Source of the DNA: Desmodus rotundus
Taxonomy: Eukaryota > Chordata > Mammalia > Chiroptera > Phyllostomidae
Length of the DNA stretch: 64,000 bases
Direction of reading: 5' to 3'
Assembly (NCBI RefSeq): GCF_022682495.2
Contig: NC_071387.1
Location: 192,302,143-192,366,142 of the forward strand
Position numbers and translations under genes: made by a program. Within the stretch, counting starts at the first letter, position 1. Each line of letters begins with the position of its first letter. Below, in pieces: positions 59,670 through 64,000 of the stretch. The notes under the pieces were generated by a model, which saw only the letters and a list, made by a program, of their open reading frames with translations, had not been told where the DNA came from and searched no databases.

Positions 59670-59775
59670 TCTCTCAGTGCCCAAAACTTTGTATTATAGA
59701 CTTGTATACCTGAAACCTATATAACTTTATTAACCAATGTCACCCCTATAAATTCAATATTTTTTTAAAAGTGCA
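59670..59775 (+). mobile_element. L1 3' tail fragment
   Basis: 'tatacctgaaacctatataa', 'ctttattaaccaatgtcacc', 'cctataaattcaatattttt' match the tail type at 36.0 and 38.3 kb. Confidence 0.7.
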
Positions 59776-60289
59776 TTGTGGCTTATGGCTCTTTAAAATA
59801 ATATTGAGTAAAGAAATAGAAAATCACATAAAGGAAAATTTATGACAGACTGGAGTACCTTTTTAGACTTTGTTTTTCTTCCACTGCTATCACCTGCTGT
59901 AAATCTATTTTAATAATCCTGGAAGCTCGCAGAAACCATGAGTAGTTGGAAAACCGCTTCCTTCTGAATACGAATCCTTGCAGAGTATAAGCTCAAAGAG
60001 TCAACTCCCTCTGTATTTTCCTTTCTTTTCTGCGCTTACTATTCTGTGTAGATGATAAATCATAATTTACAATGATACGTCCATTGAGAGATCCTAACAC
60101 TCATGTCTCCAATGACTAACCTGTGACAATTAGCAAAGATTAGAAAGACCCCAGCATTTATTTTCTTCAGATGTGCTCAACCCTAACAGTAACCCATCAG
60201 GGGAATGTTATGCTAACAAAATTTACAAAATAATTTTTAGTGATGCTTTACAACATACTATTCTTCTTTAACACATGCTTCTGCTATTC
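59776..60289. other. Unassigned DNA
   Basis: No gene or repeat family recognised. Confidence 0.5.
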
Positions 60290-60420
60290 TTTTTTTTTTT
60301 TTTTTTAACCTGTTGTCAGTTAGGTAGGACGCTATGAGTACTGACACCGGCGACACGCACCCCGGCTCTGGGGCAGATCTGTTGCTCTCCCTGTGGGTCC
60401 GTCAGCAGAATACTGATTAC
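60290..60420 (-). other. CpG-rich fragment beside a 17-T run; candidate retrocopy
   Basis: T-run at 60290-60306, then about 110 bp with a cluster of CpGs ('actgacaccggcgacacgca', 'tgtgggtccgtcagcag') in otherwise CpG-poor DNA. On the minus strand this reads as GC-rich sequence followed by a 17-A tail, as in a short, 5'-truncated processed RNA copy. I could not identify the source or a TSD. Confidence 0.4.
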
Positions 60421-60474
60421 GTATAAATAATTGTGAAAGAAATTGCAGAAATAAGATTAAATCAGAGCTTTCAA

Positions 60475-60713
60475 AAAATTAGAAATATGTGCCCTGGCTG
60501 GAGTGGCTCAGTGGATTGAGCACCGGCCTGCAAACCAAAGTGTGTCGGGTTTGATTCTCAATCAGGGCACATGCTTGGGCTGCAGCCAGGTCAAGCCCCC
60601 AGTAGGGGGCACATGAGAGACAACCACATACTGAAGTTTCTCTGTCTTTCTCCTTCCTGTCCCCACTCTCTAAAAAAAAACCTAAATAAAATGTTTTTTA
60701 AAATTAGAAATAT
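60475..60713 (+). mobile_element. VES SINE with 14-bp TSD
   Basis: TSD aaaattagaaatat at 60475-60488 and 60700-60713. The SINE body spans about 60489-60699 with head 'gccctggctggagtggctca', a B-box-like 'gggtttgattctc', 'agcccccagtagggggcaca', 'actgaagtttctctgtcttt' and an A-rich tail. Perfect TSDs and consensus-like sequence indicate a recent insertion. The plus frame at 60571-60780 and the minus frame opposite are SINE readings. Confidence 0.95.
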
Positions 60714-60740
60714 ATATATACATATATATATATATATAAA
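60711..60740. repeat. (TA)n microsatellite at the SINE tail
   Basis: TA-rich run starting within the right TSD of the VES. It probably expanded from the target sequence. Confidence 0.9.
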
Positions 60741-61672
60741 TATTATCTGCCAATATTGTTTTACACACAGAAACACTTAGGCACACACATCCATACACAG
60801 GGCTGTGATCAGGCTTTTTCTTTACATTCAAAAATCAACAATAAATATGGCTTCCTATCACATACAACATAAAACCTACATCCCCAATACACTCTTAAAT
60901 TTCACTAAAGATTCTTTGTCATTTGGACCTAACTTTCTAAATTTATCTATCAAGTATCTTCTTATTTGATAGAGAAGGTATTCCCTAACTCCTCAAATGG
61001 TTAAAATTCACGAACCATGACATAATGCTATATACGTATACATGCCTTTCATACATTTATACTACTTTTTTTGCATATTTGTCTTCACTTTTTTTAAAGT
61101 CCAGTCTCTCTTCTGTGTTTTTCCTTCCCTTTCAGCCATAAAATACAGAAGAAATACCATCCCACCTTCTCTGCAACCACAGCATCTCCCATGTTGGAAC
61201 AAAAAGTATTTTGTAAATAATGAATGCTGTATGACCATATGAAAAAGGGATGATTTCTATCCCTTTCATTTTTACTTTTTATGATTTATAATAAATTAAC
61301 TTAATTACTTGTCAGTGATCATGGGTATAAGTGATAAGTGAGTAGAAGAAAATAGTAATTTTTAAAAAAAATTTAAGGAGCATCACATTGTTCTTTCTTT
61401 GACTTTTCAAAAAAGAATTTATAAGAAGAGGTGGAATTTTAAACAGATTCCAGACCATTACTCTATTCAAAATTAAATTAATGAAAGACATATTTTAATG
61501 CTAAGTTTATTTGGCTTAACACCTATATTTTCAATATTCTTGGATTCATTTCTATTTTATTATATAAATCCACTGAGATTATTTTCAGGACTATTCTCAT
61601 TTGTGAAGTTTATGAAAAGGCTTACATTAAAAGGAAAACAGATTTCTTCAAATGGCTTCAGCATTATTTTAA
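60741..61672. other. Unassigned AT-rich DNA
   Basis: No gene or repeat family recognised. Confidence 0.5.
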
Positions 61673-62522
61673 ATTATCTGTCGGGAACCACCCTGCCTGG
61701 TTTCAGAGACTGTACCCCATCCCCATGGCTAAGGCTGAGTGATAGACCTTGGGACCCTAAGCCACTAAGGAGACAAAGCTTATCTCCCTGGCAAGAGCAC
61801 CACCTCTGCCCACTTTACTTTACCCTGCCTGGCCCCTAGTGCATGACTCATTAGCCAATGATGGGTAAGTTTCCTCAAGGGAGGGATGACCTAAGACAGG
61901 CATGGTCACTAGGGGGCCCTCAGGGAAGGACTTGGGGGCTATGGAGAAAGGGGGTGATGGACCCTCGCCCCTCAGCTTTGACATAGCCTGAGTCCTCATT
62001 CTGTCTGCAAGAAGTCTCCTAATCTCTTCGCTGCCTTACTTCCCCTGCTTGACCTAAGCTTGAAACAATGCTGGAGGTGGATGAGGCCCTGTGCTGGAAA
62101 GAGTGGGTTCCCTGGGGCAATCAGACCTAAGAAAGAATGCATAAAATCCTGTGAAACCTGCTTTGCTAATACCCTCAATTTAAATGATAAGGGTCCAAAC
62201 ATGAAATGAGCTTGTTTCCCCAAAGTTTTATGGTCTTTTAGCTATCTGACCCTGACTCAAAATAAGCCCTCAGAGTTCTTGAATGTTATCTATTTGATTA
62301 TTACTGCCTGACAATGATTGATGAGCTTTCCATATGTGCTCTGTATTCCTATGGAAATTAAGCCAATAAAAGCCTGTCAAGGCAAGGGTCAGGGTGCTCT
62401 CCTCTTGAGAGAGTGGCCACGCCATCCCTTTTCCTCCACAGGACTTGGTAGTTCATTTGAATTTGTCTCGTCTCAGCCACAACACCACAGACACTGTTTG
62501 CTGGTGAACTGTGTCAATTATC
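61673..62522 (+). mobile_element. Solo ERV LTR, class-II type, 6-bp TSD
   Basis: The perfect 6-bp duplication attatc at 61673-61678 and 62517-62522 encloses an 838-bp LTR (61679-62516) with canonical ends TGTCGGGAACC..GTGTCA. A CATAAAA box is at about 62140 and AATAAA at 62365-62370, followed by R-U5-like sequence ('ctctcctcttgagagagtgg', 'ttttcctccacaggacttgg'). No gag/pol-like sequence lies on either side, so it is a solo LTR left by recombination. Frames at 61498-61839, 61996-62223 and 62318-62551 are LTR readings and not genes. Confidence 0.88.
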
Positions 62523-62614
62523 CCTTAATTAAAAATAACCAAACAGTCTAATTTATTTAAATTTATCATTTCTCAATTTACTATATTTATTCTTATGTAA
62601 AATGATAATTGAAC

Positions 62615-62657
62615 TCATATATATGCTTATATGTGTGTATGTATATACACACATATA
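62615..62657. repeat. TA/TG/CA simple repeat
   Basis: Alternating tract 'catatatatgcttatatgtg', 'tgtatatacacacatatatg' abutting the next mariner, as at 11180-11286. Confidence 0.85.
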
Positions 62658-63228
62658 TGAGGGGAGACCCCAAGAAACCAGAATTATCTTGCAGAAGGCC
62701 AGCCTTTTGTAGTACAGGCCTCCCTGACTAGGCAAGTTTTCTAGGAATCCATCTGTATCAGTGTACCAGCTGGCGTTGTTGTGAGAGGCTGTGTTCGGCT
62801 TCAATTAATTTTTTTGAGGACTCTTTCAATGTGTTTACCCATTTCATGATGGGTGATTTGCGAGCACTTGTCCACACCATGATGAGTGTTCAGCATTTTT
62901 GATCAAAAACATCATGACCTCCATGCCCCATCCTCCCCATTCACCCAATCTTGCCATCCCTATCTCCAAGTGATTTTTTTGGTTTCCCTGGATGAAAAAA
63001 AGTCCTCAAAGGGAAATATTTTGCTGATGTGGAAGAGGTGAAACAAAAAAAGGCAGAAGCACTAAAAGGCATCAAAATCGATGAATTCAAAAACTGTTTT
63101 GAGCAGTAGAAAAAATGTCTTCATAGGTATAGGACATCAAATGGAAAGTACTTTGAAGATGACTTAAGTTTAAACATGTAAGGATAAATGCATATTTTTT
63201 ATAAATTCCATTTAGGGGGCCGCCCTAG
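62658..63228 (+). mobile_element. Non-autonomous mariner-derived element, copy 2
   Basis: 571 bp between TA dinucleotides (62656-62657 and 63229-63230). Ends tgaggggagacccc and, in reverse complement, ctagggcggcccc. It shares with copy 1 'tgtatcagtgtaccagctgg', 'gactctttcaatgtgtttac', 'ccatttcatgatgggtgatt' and the transposase 3' region. The plus-strand frame carries an SPNLA remnant of the SPDLA motif and several stops (see the noncoding reading HPPHSPNLA..). More decayed than copy 1. Confidence 0.8.
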
Positions 63229-63230
63229 TA

Positions 63231-64000
63231 TATGTGGTTGTTGCATCTTTGATTATAATACAGAGCAAGAGCCAAAGGATATTTGTGAAGTTACTTCTCT
63301 TTTATTTGAACCACCTTTGGATACTTAAAGCTTCACTTGAAATAAAAGATGCAAAGTCTTGCATTAATAATTACAATAGCATGGTTTTCATTTTTTATTA
63401 CTCATACTTGCATCATAGATAACATCTAATTTAATGAAACTATGGTTTTGTAAGAAAAACAACTTGCCAGTTATTGGAATTAAATTAAAGGGTAATTTCT
63501 TTTACTTTATCAATCGTAGTACAAGGTCTGAAATAAAACCCCCACTCCAAAATTATTCAAGATAATTTAATAGTTAATCCAATTTTCTATAAAAATGCAA
63601 ATATTGTATAAAGTAAAAGAAAGATATTCTCTGTATGAAAAGTCTAAATATTGATGAGAATAATTTGAAGGATAAAAATGGATAGATGCCACTAGGGATT
63701 AGAAATCAGTAATATTTGAGATATAAAATCTTAATTGCATTTCTTGTGAGAAGAAACATTTAATCTTGAAAATTCTAAAAATTTTATAGTGTTAATTCAA
63801 ATCTGACTCTTAAAATTAATTAATAATGTTATAAAACTAGATTTAAGCATAACCTTATTTGAATAAATGTATCACAGAAAAGTTCAAAACAAAAAGAAAA
63901 GATTCAATATTTTAACTATTAAACATGAGTATGCAGAAAAAGTTTAAACAAATATCACAGTAAGTTCTATAAAGTCACATTTGTTTAATTACATGTTTGC
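63231..64000. other. Unassigned AT-rich DNA
   Basis: No gene or repeat family recognised to the end of the window. Confidence 0.5.

Noticed and set aside
59390..60699. tRNA genes
   Set aside because: A- and B-box-like motifs are present, but the sequences are VES SINEs with SINE bodies and A-rich tails, and I see no tRNA cloverleaf.
45970..62522. Two LTRs as the ends of one provirus
   Set aside because: They are in opposite orientation, have different U3 regions, have different TSDs (gtgttt and attatc), and have no retroviral genes between them.

Overview
The window reads as mammalian nuclear DNA, most likely from a bat of the yangochiropteran (vesper-bat-like) radiation. It is AT-rich and CpG-poor, and I find no exon-like gene structure. 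It does contain several copies of a tRNA-derived SINE whose head (gccctggctggtgtggctcag) and body match the bat VES family as I know it. It also holds bat-type L1 3' ends, Tc1/mariner remnants and ancient mammalian repeats (MaLR LTRs, MIR, L2). I found no protein-coding gene, rRNA, tRNA, snRNA or CRISPR array that I could support. The long reading frames are L1 or transposase remnants, or frames opened by a TTG codon with no other coding support.

Layout. 1-905: MaLR (MLT1-like) LTR end with probable internal sequence. 906-9150: mostly unassigned AT-rich DNA with one MIR. 9152-9970: a short L1 with target-site duplication (TSD), then a VES SINE. 11180-12072: an AT/CA-rich simple repeat abutting an internally deleted mariner that contains a perfect 15-bp-arm hairpin. 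13850-15979: a near full-length L1-related element with ORF1-like sequence and no ORF2 (HAL1-like), with three ~52-bp monomers in its 5' region. 16310-18750: old L1, purine tract, L2, MIR, hAT-like fragment and a second HAL1-like 3' half. 20549-33776: three antisense MaLR LTRs. Two of them are split by younger L1 insertions, and both insertions carry non-L1 sequence between an inner and an outer poly(A) tail. 35662-39585: small L1 pieces, L2 and MIR. 43385-48674: old SINE, L1 piece, a solo LTR with a 6-bp TSD and a mariner MITE. 50570-56357: an LTR-like GC-richer block, VES, MIR and a mariner remnant. 58837-63228: an unexplained open frame, two VES SINEs, a CpG-rich fragment next to a 17-T run, a second solo LTR with a 6-bp TSD, and a second copy of the 55.8-kb mariner.

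How the parts work together: nothing here forms a pathway or operon. The window records successive retrotransposition: ancient MaLR/L2/MIR, then HAL1/L1 and mariner, then young L1, VES and class-II-type LTRs. The most useful observations are (a) two L1 insertions with complete TSDs and candidate 3' transductions, one also 5'-inverted by twin priming; (b) two solo LTRs that share their 3' part (R-U5) but have unrelated U3 regions; (c) a mariner-derived non-autonomous family present twice with the same architecture; and (d) the HAL1-like element with 5' monomers. I saw no clear new biological system beyond these.
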